This document shows positions 40,646 through 49,764 of a stretch of DNA of 64,000 nt, piece by piece. The position numbers and the translations under genes were made by a program. The notes under the pieces were generated by a model. That model was not told the origin of the DNA. It saw nothing but the letters and a program-made list of their open reading frames with translations, and did no database searches. The DNA comes from Puniceicoccales bacterium Verruco_02 (GTDB lineage: Bacteria; Verrucomicrobiota; Verrucomicrobiia; Opitutales; Oceanipulchritudinaceae). The DNA lies in the NCBI GenBank assembly GCA_001604585.1, contig LVBW01000024.1:1-64000 (forward strand), read 5' to 3'. Each line of letters begins with the position of its first letter. Position 1 is the stretch's first letter.

Positions 40646-42868
40646 ATGGATATTGCAATAGTTACTGGAGCGGGTTCCGGCCTCGGGCTGGCCATCACGC
40701 GCAAACTCATAGAACTAGGCCTGCGCGTTTACGGCCTCGGGGGACAGTACGGAGATGTCCGCTTCGATCACGAATATTTCGTCCCCGTGCCCTGCAACAT
40801 GGCAGACATGGACGAGGTTCGCGCCAAAGTGGACGAGATTACCCGGCGCGAGGGGCACAACATCTACGTGCTTGTCAACAACGCCAAGCTCTACCACAAC
40901 AAGGGCCTCGACGAGACAAGCACCGAGGAGATGGAGGCCGTCCTGAAGGTAAACCTTCTCTGCCCCATCCTCATTACGAAGATGGCGCTGCCCTCGCTGA
41001 CAAGGCTGGGCGGCTTTGTCATCAACATCGTGGCCAACAGCGCCGAGAATGCACGCGGCGGAGCCATCGGTGCCGCCACGGCAGGCGGGCTGCGCTGGAT
41101 GGGCGAGGCACTCTTCGAACAACTGCGCGAGGACGGGGTGAAGGTGTCCAACCTCTTCCCTCAGACCAACCGCTGGAGGCCGGACGGCAGCGTGCCCGCA
41201 CAGGTGCGCCCGCAAAGCACGATAGACCTCGACGCCGTGGCCGAGGCCGTGGGCGCGATAGTGCTCAACCGCTTCAACAACGTCATAACCGACCTAGTCA
41301 TACGCCCGCAGAGACTGGCGGAAAAGCCCGTCCCTGCCCCCTTCAACGTCCCCTATCCCAAGCCCCAGCCCCTGCCCCGCACCACTCCGCGCGAGGAGGA
41401 AAAGCACATCAGCGTGGCCGAGACCCGCGCTGAAATCCGCCGCCACGAGAGCGATCTACTCAAGCAGCTCCGCGAGCGCGACGATGCCGGAATCGACGAC
41501 GAGGACGAAGAGGAGAGCTGGGAAGAGGAGGCCGATGACCGCATGGAGCGCGTGGAACGCTTTGACCGCGAAGAGGACGACAGCCGCTTCGACCGTGCCC
41601 GCAATGAAGAGGCCGACGACGAAGAAGACGACGAGGACGATTCCGAAGACCAAGAAGATGGCGAAAAGACAGCAGTGAGCGAGGAGGCCGGTGCCGCACG
41701 TCCGCAGCAGCCCAATAACGGCGCTCTGGGCGAGACTGGCCCCAATGGCGAACGCCGTGGTCGCCGCCGTCGCCGCCGTGGAAGGCGGGGCGGGCGCAAC
41801 CGCGACCGCGATGGCCAGCCGCAGCAGGAGGGCGAGCGTCCCGAAGGCCAGCCCCGTGGCGCAGAGCCTGCCGCAGATGCGGAAGCTTCCGCCGAGCGTG
41901 TGGATGCACCCTCAGAGCAGCGTCGCGAAGCAGCACCGCGCCCGGATGCACAACGTAACGGCGAGATTCGCCAGCAGAACGGTGGTCAGAACGGCGGGCG
42001 CAACGGCACTCGCAATGGCGAACAGCGCCACGAGACCCGCGCCGAACGCGATGCAAGATTTGAACGCGACACCCGTCCGGCGCGCAATGGCGAGCGTCGT
42101 GATGAGGGCCGCAGGGACGAGAGCCGCCGCGATGAACCGCGTGGCGAGCGCCGGGACGAGCGGCGCAGAGATGGTCGCCGTGACGAGCCTCGCGGCGAGC
42201 GCCGCGATGACAGGCGTGACGAACGCCGCGATGGCAACCGTGACAATCGTCGCGATGAACGTCGCGATGAACGCCGCGATCAGCAGCCCCGCACTCAGCC
42301 CCAGCCGCAGCAGCAACAGCCTGCCCCGGCACCTACACCGCTGGCCGAGGCTCCGGCAAGTGTCCAGCCGCAGGAACAAGCCCCCAAGCCGGAAACGGCA
42401 GAGAGCGCACAGCAGCGCGAGAGCCGCAGGCGCAACAGGCGTAACCGTGGCCACGGTCGCAATGGCGACTCCACCGCCCCGGAAGCCGCCAAGCCGACAG
42501 GCTCCGCTCCCGCTCCAGAACCTGCCGCCAAACCTGAAAGAGGCGAACAGCCCGCCAAGCAGGCCGCCGTCCGCGACGAGGAAGGCCCTGTCCGCGAAAC
42601 TGCTGCTAAGCCCGTGGAGAAGCCAGCCGCCAAGGCAAGTGGCAAGCCCGCGTCAGAGCCGGCGAAAGCCCCCGAAGAGGGCGCAGCCAAGCCCAAGCGC
42701 AAGGCGGCGCCGCGCAAGAAGGCTGTAAAGAAGGACGACACCGCTTCCTCGGAAGCCCCAGCTGCAATAGAGGAGGCAAAGCCCGAAAAGCCTAAGCGCA
42801 AGGCTACACCACGCAAGAAGGCCGTCAAAAAGGACGAAACGGCCGCCCCCGAAGCAGCAACGGAATAG
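40646..42868 (+). CDS. SDR-fold protein fused to a long charged low-complexity C-terminal tail
   Basis: VTGAGSGLGLAITRKLIELG Rossmann motif; tail with acidic block, GRRRRRRGRRGGRNRDRDG, RRDE repeats and duplicated KPKRKAxPRKKAVKKD. Confidence 0.85.
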   Translation: MDIAIVTGAGSGLGLAITRKLIELGLRVYGLGGQYGDVRFDHEYFVPVPCNMADMDEVRAKVDEITRREGHNIYVLVNNAKLYHNKGLDETSTEEMEAVLKVNLLCPILITKMALPSLTRLGGFVINIVANSAENARGGAIGAATAGGLRWMGEALFEQLREDGVKVSNLFPQTNRWRPDGSVPAQVRPQSTIDLDAVAEAVGAIVLNRFNNVITDLVIRPQRLAEKPVPAPFNVPYPKPQPLPRTTPREEEKHISVAETRAEIRRHESDLLKQLRERDDAGIDDEDEEESWEEEADDRMERVERFDREEDDSRFDRARNEEADDEEDDEDDSEDQEDGEKTAVSEEAGAARPQQPNNGALGETGPNGERRGRRRRRRGRRGGRNRDRDGQPQQEGERPEGQPRGAEPAADAEASAERVDAPSEQRREAAPRPDAQRNGEIRQQNGGQNGGRNGTRNGEQRHETRAERDARFERDTRPARNGERRDEGRRDESRRDEPRGERRDERRRDGRRDEPRGERRDDRRDERRDGNRDNRRDERRDERRDQQPRTQPQPQQQQPAPAPTPLAEAPASVQPQEQAPKPETAESAQQRESRRRNRRNRGHGRNGDSTAPEAAKPTGSAPAPEPAAKPERGEQPAKQAAVRDEEGPVRETAAKPVEKPAAKASGKPASEPAKAPEEGAAKPKRKAAPRKKAVKKDDTASSEAPAAIEEAKPEKPKRKATPRKKAVKKDETAAPEAATE
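42689..42843 (+). repeat. Two direct repeats encoding KPKRKA(A/T)PRKKAVKKD(D/E)TA
   Basis: Diverged copies at 42689-42744 and 42788-42843 (offset 99 bp, 33 codons). Confidence 0.8.
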
Positions 42869-42901
42869 AGGCACGTAAGGCAAGTCCCGCTTTATCGCAA
42901 C

Positions 42902-42950
42902 AATGGCTCTTTGTCAGGATGGCATGACACCCATCCGGCAAAGAGCCATT
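42902..42950 (+). terminator. Long two-part hairpin terminator
   Basis: AATGGCTCTTTG/CAAAGAGCCATT 12-bp stem with internal GGATGG/CCATCC stem, then TTGTTG. Confidence 0.75.
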
Positions 42951-43093
42951 TTGTTGTACAATGGGCAGAGCAAGGTTCGGTTGTTATCGAGCCAGCACAA
43001 ACATTTTGATTTCAGCTGCAAACTGGCTTTGCGGCTGCCATGAATCGACTGCTTTGGAATAGGCCCGGCCCGGCACAACTCCGAATTGATATC

Positions 43094-43627
43094 ATGAGTA
43101 ATTACGATTATCAGAAAGATCTTGAACTGGTCTGGACCCATGCCGTCAACATGTACAAGGCCGGAGTCGGAGACCCTGCCGAGATGTTTACTCGCGAGCA
43201 ATTCGAGTATCTGGCCAGCATTGGTCAGGGCGCACAGGAGTTTTTCGACTACGCCGAGGACTACGTCAACGGTGGCGACCCCACATTGGGCGACGTGGCC
43301 GCAGTGGCCGAGATACGCCGTGCATATTTCATCGAAGTGCAAAAGGGAAAGCCCAGCGGAAAGATAGTCAGCCCCGACGATCTTCCCTCGCGCAGTGCCG
43401 AATCCGGCGGCCTTGTATGGCTTCCCCGCATCATTGCCAAGGCGCGCTGCAAGCTGCGCGGAGAGCTGCACAGAAGCGTGATGTACGGCTGTGGCGGAGA
43501 CAGGGCCTTCCTGAAGATGTGCGACGTACACCCGGCGGAACTGCTGCGCCAAGCATGGATTCACGACAACGACGACCGGGCCGTGGTGGACTGGGTGCTG
43601 AAGCGTTTCGCCCAGCGCAAGGGCTAA
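43094..43627 (+). CDS. DUF5069 family protein
   Basis: GGLVWLPRIIAKARCKLRGEL ... GCGGDRAFLK ... DNDDRAVVDWVLKRF. Confidence 0.7.
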   Translation: MSNYDYQKDLELVWTHAVNMYKAGVGDPAEMFTREQFEYLASIGQGAQEFFDYAEDYVNGGDPTLGDVAAVAEIRRAYFIEVQKGKPSGKIVSPDDLPSRSAESGGLVWLPRIIAKARCKLRGELHRSVMYGCGGDRAFLKMCDVHPAELLRQAWIHDNDDRAVVDWVLKRFAQRKG

Positions 43628-43643
43628 AAGTCCATAGGCCGCC

Positions 43644-45923
43644 CTACTCTGCCGGGGCAATATCGCCGTAGATAAGGCCACGCCCGTGCGTACCCACATA
43701 CACGCGGCCATAGGTCTGCATGTCGCCTGCTATCATCAGCAAGAGGCCCCACTGGTGGGCATCGTCGTTGATGCGCAGGTAGCTCTGCCCCACATCGTCG
43801 CTGCGGAATATGCCTCTCTGCCCGTCCACGGTGCCGATTATGTAAATAGACTCGTAGTCCGAGTCGGGAGCAGCCTTGCCAAAGCCGAAGCCGTGGATGT
43901 GCTCCACATGCGGCAGGCGGGTGAATGTCGCCCCGTCCGGGGCATGATACAGACCATCGGCAGAGGCTATCCAAAGGTCGCCCTCGCGTCCGGGCACCGC
44001 GTATATGCGGTCCTGCCCACCTCTGGCGTCACCCCTTACAACATCTCGCACGGGGAGAGCACCGGGCAGGGTGACATGCTCTGCAACGAAGCTGCGCCCG
44101 CCGTCCCGACTGCGGTACAGTTTGCGCGCAAATATGTCCAGAGCGTAGAATTTCTGCGGATGTACAGGGTCGGCCACAGCGCGCATCCCTTCTGGAAGCC
44201 CCTGCACGGGGCTCCAGCTCTGCCCAAAATCCGCACTCAGGTATGCGCCGCTGCGCTCTGGGGTCCAGACTATCGTGGAGCCGTCGGCGGCCATTGCCAC
44301 CGTGCCCCCGTGCGCCTTCTCAAAAGGGTTTGCGCCCGGCTGCCAGCTGGCCCCGCCGTCGCGGGACAGCCCTATGGCCGCCTTCTCGCCTTTGCTGGGG
44401 TGGCCAACGCGCGCGAGCAGCGCCTGGCTCTGCCATGCCATCGCTAGGCCCGAGGTGTTGTTGAAGCGCGGGTTGGAAAAGATGCCCTCCGGTTCGAAGC
44501 GGTCCAGATCGTCGTGGACAAAGCCCCCATAGTCGCCAATCGCGCTTATGACCGGCGCCCCTTCCGCGGGGCAGAGTATGTCCAGCGGCACCGATTCCTC
44601 CACGCCCACCGCGGCTGGGGTCCATAGGGTGCGTCCTCCGGGCAGGTCGGCCTCTGTGAGGTTAAATGTTTCCAGCCCGCCAAAGCCCGTTGTGTATATG
44701 CAGTGGTCGCTGTCGTGCGGGTCTATCTCCACGTCAAAGAGCCAGTGTATGTTCACCATCCCGTAGTAGGGAATCTTCGTGTAATCATAGTCCGCCGTGC
44801 GGTGTATGAGAGACTCCCAGCGTTTGCCCCCGTCCTTGGAGCGGAAGATCTCTTCCCCGCCGGGGAACCAGAAGGGCGTTGCCATCACTGTGCCGGGGCG
44901 CTGAGGGTCCACTGCAACGGATATGTAGCCGAAGTAGGTATGCTCGGGGTCGGGGATGCTGCCGCTGCGAACGGGGGTAATGTCCTCCCAATGGCCGCTG
45001 GCTGTGTCGTAGCGCCACACCTCGCCGTCGGTGGAATGGTGGGGGCCGGGGCTTGTGCCGTAGCTTAGGTAGAGCACCCCGTCGGCACCAAGATCTGCAT
45101 CGGTCGGGCGAAGGCGCGTGGGCTGACCGGGCACAGCGGCCCAGCTCCCGCCCCCGTCATGGGATACAAAGAGGTTCTCCTGTCCCATGAGCGACACAAG
45201 GGCATACACCGTGGAAGAGCGCCCCGATTCGTCCTCATTGGGAGCGTAGATAACGCGAATGATGCCCGAACCGGCCTGCCAGCGCAGCCACCCTTCCCTG
45301 TCCTTGGGCGCGAGGCCCTCGGGACTGCGCTCCATAAGGTCGGGGAATGTGGTCACGCGCTTCCATGTCGCACCGTAATCGTCACTGCGCAGAAGGCCGT
45401 CGTAACGGGTGCCCAAGAGGATCGTAGCGCCATTTAGCGGGTCCACGGCCATGCGCTCGCCATTGCCCCTGCCCGACTCGTTGCCGCCGAACTTCACGGG
45501 GATGCGCACCACGTCAAATGTTTTGCCACGGTCCGCCGAGCGCAGTATGGCCCCGTCGGGCACAACTGGCAGTGTGTAAGTGCCGCAGGCCATGTAGAGG
45601 CGGTCCGGATCGGATGGGTCAAGGGCTATGCTCTCCACCCCCATCAGGTTCAGGTCTGCATAAGAGAGCCAGTCAGTCAGAGGCTGCCATTCGCCATCGG
45701 CACTGTCGCGGCGGTAAGCGCCGCCCATGTCCGTGCGGGCATAGGCAAGGCCGGGCTGGCCGGGGTGAAAGATGAAGCCACAGATGAAACCGGCCCCGCC
45801 CATGCGGACGTTCTTCCAAGTGTAGGGAACGGCCGGGCTGCTCGGCTCTGCCCCGAGGGCGCAAATTGGCATTAGTACAGCGCCAGCCAGAGCCAGCGAA
45901 CGGGAAAAGTTCGTCAAATTCAT
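43644..45923 (-). CDS. Secreted GH74-like endo-xyloglucanase
   Basis: Signal peptide; RTDMGGAYRRD (candidate base Asp) and IGDYGGFVHDDLD (candidate acid Asp); repeated SxDGGxxW propeller motifs. Confidence 0.85.
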   Translation of the reverse strand: MNLTNFSRSLALAGAVLMPICALGAEPSSPAVPYTWKNVRMGGAGFICGFIFHPGQPGLAYARTDMGGAYRRDSADGEWQPLTDWLSYADLNLMGVESIALDPSDPDRLYMACGTYTLPVVPDGAILRSADRGKTFDVVRIPVKFGGNESGRGNGERMAVDPLNGATILLGTRYDGLLRSDDYGATWKRVTTFPDLMERSPEGLAPKDREGWLRWQAGSGIIRVIYAPNEDESGRSSTVYALVSLMGQENLFVSHDGGGSWAAVPGQPTRLRPTDADLGADGVLYLSYGTSPGPHHSTDGEVWRYDTASGHWEDITPVRSGSIPDPEHTYFGYISVAVDPQRPGTVMATPFWFPGGEEIFRSKDGGKRWESLIHRTADYDYTKIPYYGMVNIHWLFDVEIDPHDSDHCIYTTGFGGLETFNLTEADLPGGRTLWTPAAVGVEESVPLDILCPAEGAPVISAIGDYGGFVHDDLDRFEPEGIFSNPRFNNTSGLAMAWQSQALLARVGHPSKGEKAAIGLSRDGGASWQPGANPFEKAHGGTVAMAADGSTIVWTPERSGAYLSADFGQSWSPVQGLPEGMRAVADPVHPQKFYALDIFARKLYRSRDGGRSFVAEHVTLPGALPVRDVVRGDARGGQDRIYAVPGREGDLWIASADGLYHAPDGATFTRLPHVEHIHGFGFGKAAPDSDYESIYIIGTVDGQRGIFRSDDVGQSYLRINDDAHQWGLLLMIAGDMQTYGRVYVGTHGRGLIYGDIAPAE

Positions 45924-46067
45924 CGCTTTCCAATGGAGGGGTTATCGTGAAGCGTCGGGGGTTTGAAGACCAACACATTGTAACGTAATAGCGGGATGCG
46001 CAATTAACAAATGGCCGTGTCGAACAACTAAGGTGACCCAGAGGGCCTTCACCCAATGGGATAATAA

Positions 46068-46101
46068 AAGGGGCATGTCGAACTTGGCCGACATGCCCCT
46101 T
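46068..46101 (-). terminator. Rho-independent terminator of the TonB-dependent receptor gene
   Basis: Perfect 13-bp inverted repeat AAGGGGCATGTCG/CGACATGCCCCTT, 8-nt loop, T-rich on the minus strand. Confidence 0.85.
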
Positions 46102-46129
46102 GAAGCTAATCCTGACTTATGAGTCCAGA

Positions 46130-49100
46130 CTAGAAGTCGATGCTGGCGCTGAAGCGGTAGCTTATGCCGGGGGCATAGACGTAGCCGTAGGCCTTGGTGT
46201 CATCGGTCATGTTGTCCACGTTGAGGGCAACGCGCAGGGAATACTTGTCCTGAATCCTCGTCTCGTAGGAGACCATGCCGTTGAGGGTAATGCGCTCGTT
46301 GGTCCAGTATTCGACCAGCTCGCCGGAGCCGTCTGCCTTGAGGGCGATATTACCGCCAGCAAAGCCGGTGTACCAGCAACGGTTGTCCTCCCACTGACCG
46401 CCCAGACCCACGCTCCAGCCTTCAAGGCTGCTGCTAAGGTGCTTGAGCTGGTAGTTGGCCCAGATGGAGAGCGAGTTCTCCGGGCTGTCGTCCGCGCTCT
46501 TGCCGTAGTCGGGGATCGTGGCGTTGTAGGTGGAGGAGTCGGTCACGTCCGTGTACACATCCTTGGCCAGAAGCTGGGCATTGTAGGTGCCAAAGTTCGG
46601 GTCCGAAGCATACCACCAGCCTGCGGGCCAGTAGGGCGTCTTCACGAAGTTGTAGGTGCGGGACGTAATCTTGCGCGTGAGGTGCGAGAAGTTGAAGCGG
46701 AGCTGGAACTCGGGGATGGGGGTCCAGACAAACTGGCAGTCCCAACCCTTTGCCTCGTCGTCCATGGCCACCGATGCGCCGTTGCCGTCGGGGGCATTGC
46801 CGGTGCCGGTGGAACCGTCACCATAGCGGTAGGTTGCGCCCGATGTGTAGTAGTAGTTACCCTTCCAACCCGGGGCGGCATGAACACTGGCCATGAAGGC
46901 CGCCACGTCCGGCACGCTGTAGTTGACGAGCGGGAAGTAGGTGCTGCCCGTGTAGGCGGAGTTGTACACGTCCGTATTGGCCTGGGCCACGCCAAGGTCC
47001 GGCGGATAAACAGTCGGGTCCGCGCCTGCCTCCGGGTTGTTGCCCCAGTTCCAGAAGTTGTTGGCAAGCGTGCTGTTGTAACCGGTGAACGAGCTGCTGG
47101 ACGGGGCGATGTTCGACCCCGTGGCAACGTAGTTGTACACGTCGTTTATGAGCGGCCACCAGACAGGACCCCAGATGTTCTTGGCAACGGACAGGGCGTA
47201 GGCGGCATTGGCAGCCTTGGAACCCTTGCCATAGTCGGTATTCAGACCGTAGTACATCGCGTCCGGCGTGGCGTAGTAGAGCACCGTTGTGCTCGGCAGA
47301 GAGTCGTCGTAGCCCTTCACGCTGTTCTGGTAGTTGGACGGTGCCCACCAGAGGTAACGCGGCACGCCCTTGCGCTCGATCTTGAAGGCGCTTATCGTGC
47401 CGGAGAACTTGCCATCGGCCAGGTCGAACTTGATGCCCACCTCGTAGTTCTTGGCCTTGGAGGGAGCGAGCAGGTTGCCGTTGCCGTCGCGGTCGTTGTA
47501 GTAAGGCACAACACCGGTCGAATACACGCCAAACACCGAGAGCTGGTCTGTAAGCGCATAGCTAATGCCCACCTGCGGGCTGTATGCACTGGGCGCAGTT
47601 TCAGAGATGCGGCCCTGATACTCGGTATCGTGTGTGGTCTCGTATATGTATTTGCGAACGTTGCTCGCGTCCGAACGGTCCCAACGAACGCCGCCGATAA
47701 TGGTCAGCTTGTCCTTGAAGAACTGGCCCTGATACACGCCGTAGTAGCCAAGGTTCCACTGCTTGTCCACGGTGTTGTAGAGATGCTCGCGCGGGTTGTC
47801 CAAGGCCCCGTCGCCCTGCACGCCGTAAACGATGGGCGTAAAGTCGTAGGGGTTCTTGTAGCTGTAACGCTGATAGGCGTTGACGGGGTTTCCGCCGTAG
47901 GAATAACCGGGGCCGTACTGGTCGGACTCGGTCCTCTTCTGAGAGTACTGGGTGCCTGCCACGAAGGTATGGTTACCCCAAGTGCCGAGGTCCAGACGAT
48001 ACATCAGTTCGGCGCGGATCTGATCGTTCTTCTCGTTCTTGTCCACATCAACCCACTCGTAGCCAATGACGCCATTGGGATAGGAGGCGGGCGGAGGAGA
48101 ACCGACGGAGGACTCCTGCTGCTTGAAGTCGAAAACTTCGGCGAAAAGGACCGCTTTGCGGTTGGTCAGAACGTTGCCGTAGGCATCGGTATAGCTGTCG
48201 GGCAACACACCGTCGCGCAGCAGACCTGCCTGCACCTGACGAGTGTCGAAGGTAGCGTCCGAGTGCGAGTAGCCAACCTTGAAGATCATGTTTTCGATGA
48301 TCTTCTGCTCAAGGTCGGCAGAGAAGTTCATGTACGGACCCTTTTGGTAGGTGTCCTTGCCCGACCAGCGGAAGGTGCGGTTGTCCACGTTGTGGCCAAT
48401 GACCGTGCTTGTTTCGGGATCGTAGATGTCCGTCTGCCAGAGAGCGTCGCGACCGGCGGCGGGGGTGCCGTCGTTGGCGTTTGCACGCAGGTTCTGGAAG
48501 CCCACACCGACTTCCTTCTTATCTCCGTATTCAAAGCTCAGGTTGACCGTGCTGGTCTCGAAGGGCTTGAACTTGAGGGCCGTGTTGACCACCCAGTAGT
48601 CGTTCTTATAGAAGTCTGTGTAGTCCTCGTTGTGCTGCCAAGCGGCCGTTACGCGGATGGCTGGCTTGAACTTGGCAAGCCAGGAGCCTTCAGCGGCCAA
48701 GGGCATGTTTATGTCCATGTCGCCGCGCATCATGTTGTGGCTGCCCACCATCGTGCCGAAGTGGTACATCTCCCTCTCGAACACGGGCTTCTTGGTGATG
48801 TAGTTGACCACACCGCCGAAGTTGCCAATGCCGTAGAGAAGGGCCGAAGGGCCACGCAGAATTTCGACACGCTCGATATTGACAGAGTCCGCCGTGTAGT
48901 TGCGGCGGAAGCCGTCCTGCAAGTTGCTGTCGCTTGTAAAGCCGCGCATCTTGGAGGTGGACTCACCAGCCCTGCGGGTGACGCCGCGGGGGTCGTTGGC
49001 GCCAGCGCTCGATGGGTCTGTGTCCAGATCCGCAAAAGCGTCGGACTGGGACTGAAGCACGATGCCCGCAGAGTAGCGGAGCGATTCGCGAAGGCTGACA

Positions 49101-49366
49101 GAGCCGGTGTCCTGAATGAGCTTGCCGGTTATTACGTCAAGGTTCAGCGGGACATCCTTGATTGCCATGTTCAGGCGCGTGCCCGAAATGGAGTTCGCGG
49201 CCATATAGCCGACGTCCCTGGAGGTTTCTACGACGAAGGGAGACAGCTCGACGACGTTGTCGTCGCTGAGGCTTGCCTCTCTTGTTTGAGCGAACGCCGG
49301 GCTGGCTCCGAGGGCGAGTGCAGAGATGAGCACCAGCCCGCGTTTGCCGGGTATCCAGTTATTCAT
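46130..49366 (-). CDS. TonB-dependent receptor
   Basis: Signal peptide, DDNVVELSPFVVETSRDVGYMAANSISGTRLN plug start, VEILRGPSALLYGIGNFGGVVNYITKKP, C-terminal YRFSASIDF. Confidence 0.95.
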   Translation of the reverse strand: MNNWIPGKRGLVLISALALGASPAFAQTREASLSDDNVVELSPFVVETSRDVGYMAANSISGTRLNMAIKDVPLNLDVITGKLIQDTGSVSLRESLRYSAGIVLQSQSDAFADLDTDPSSAGANDPRGVTRRAGESTSKMRGFTSDSNLQDGFRRNYTADSVNIERVEILRGPSALLYGIGNFGGVVNYITKKPVFEREMYHFGTMVGSHNMMRGDMDINMPLAAEGSWLAKFKPAIRVTAAWQHNEDYTDFYKNDYWVVNTALKFKPFETSTVNLSFEYGDKKEVGVGFQNLRANANDGTPAAGRDALWQTDIYDPETSTVIGHNVDNRTFRWSGKDTYQKGPYMNFSADLEQKIIENMIFKVGYSHSDATFDTRQVQAGLLRDGVLPDSYTDAYGNVLTNRKAVLFAEVFDFKQQESSVGSPPPASYPNGVIGYEWVDVDKNEKNDQIRAELMYRLDLGTWGNHTFVAGTQYSQKRTESDQYGPGYSYGGNPVNAYQRYSYKNPYDFTPIVYGVQGDGALDNPREHLYNTVDKQWNLGYYGVYQGQFFKDKLTIIGGVRWDRSDASNVRKYIYETTHDTEYQGRISETAPSAYSPQVGISYALTDQLSVFGVYSTGVVPYYNDRDGNGNLLAPSKAKNYEVGIKFDLADGKFSGTISAFKIERKGVPRYLWWAPSNYQNSVKGYDDSLPSTTVLYYATPDAMYYGLNTDYGKGSKAANAAYALSVAKNIWGPVWWPLINDVYNYVATGSNIAPSSSSFTGYNSTLANNFWNWGNNPEAGADPTVYPPDLGVAQANTDVYNSAYTGSTYFPLVNYSVPDVAAFMASVHAAPGWKGNYYYTSGATYRYGDGSTGTGNAPDGNGASVAMDDEAKGWDCQFVWTPIPEFQLRFNFSHLTRKITSRTYNFVKTPYWPAGWWYASDPNFGTYNAQLLAKDVYTDVTDSSTYNATIPDYGKSADDSPENSLSIWANYQLKHLSSSLEGWSVGLGGQWEDNRCWYTGFAGGNIALKADGSGELVEYWTNERITLNGMVSYETRIQDKYSLRVALNVDNMTDDTKAYGYVYAPGISYRFSASIDF

Positions 49367-49535
49367 AGTTGGGATATTTGGTTAGCAACCCCAACCTCCC
49401 GAAAATTCGGACACAACGACACTGCGACATGGAACAATTGTCGCAGAAGCAATACAGAGAACGTGGACGCCTTGCATCCTTACTTGGGAGATTGGGGCAG
49501 AGTGAGTAGTTGAAGCCGGACAATCGCTAAAAACA

Positions 49536-49551
49536 GATTTAACGATAAATC
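49536..49551. promoter_or_regulatory. LacI-type operator-like palindrome, copy 1
   Basis: GATTTAACGATAAATC. Confidence 0.7.
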
Positions 49552-49567
49552 CCGGCGACGTTCGCAA

Positions 49568-49583
49568 CATTTAACGCTAAATC
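49568..49583. promoter_or_regulatory. LacI-type operator-like palindrome, copy 2
   Basis: CATTTAACGCTAAATC; on the minus strand preceded by TTGACC-N5. Confidence 0.72.
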
Positions 49584-49764
49584 AGGCCGGTCAAGATTAT
49601 TTGATTTGCTGAGACATTTTTGTCGTCTTTTTCCTTGACACATCCCGCAAATGTAAAGCAAACGCCGCGCGGCTGCTAAACATTACCCCCTAGCCGTCGA
49701 GCGAAAATATCCGCACAAACAGGGACCTGGCCCCAATATGCAACCTTGCATATACTAGCCACGC

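Noticed and set aside
42115-42290. Short repeats suspected as CRISPR or VNTR
   Set aside because: In-frame codon repeats (RRDE/RGERRDE) inside a coding sequence; no regular repeat-spacer structure
41460-42332. Minus-strand and alternate-frame ORFs over the SDR tail (also 41691-42728 +)
   Set aside because: By-product of the repetitive, GC-rich charged-tail sequence; low-complexity translations
46100-49513. 1137-aa plus-strand ORF, longer than the receptor it opposes
   Set aside because: Antisense shadow ORF of the TBDR in GC-rich DNA; V/G/A/H-rich composition with no recognisable domain, while the minus-strand frame has a signal peptide and clear TBDR motifs
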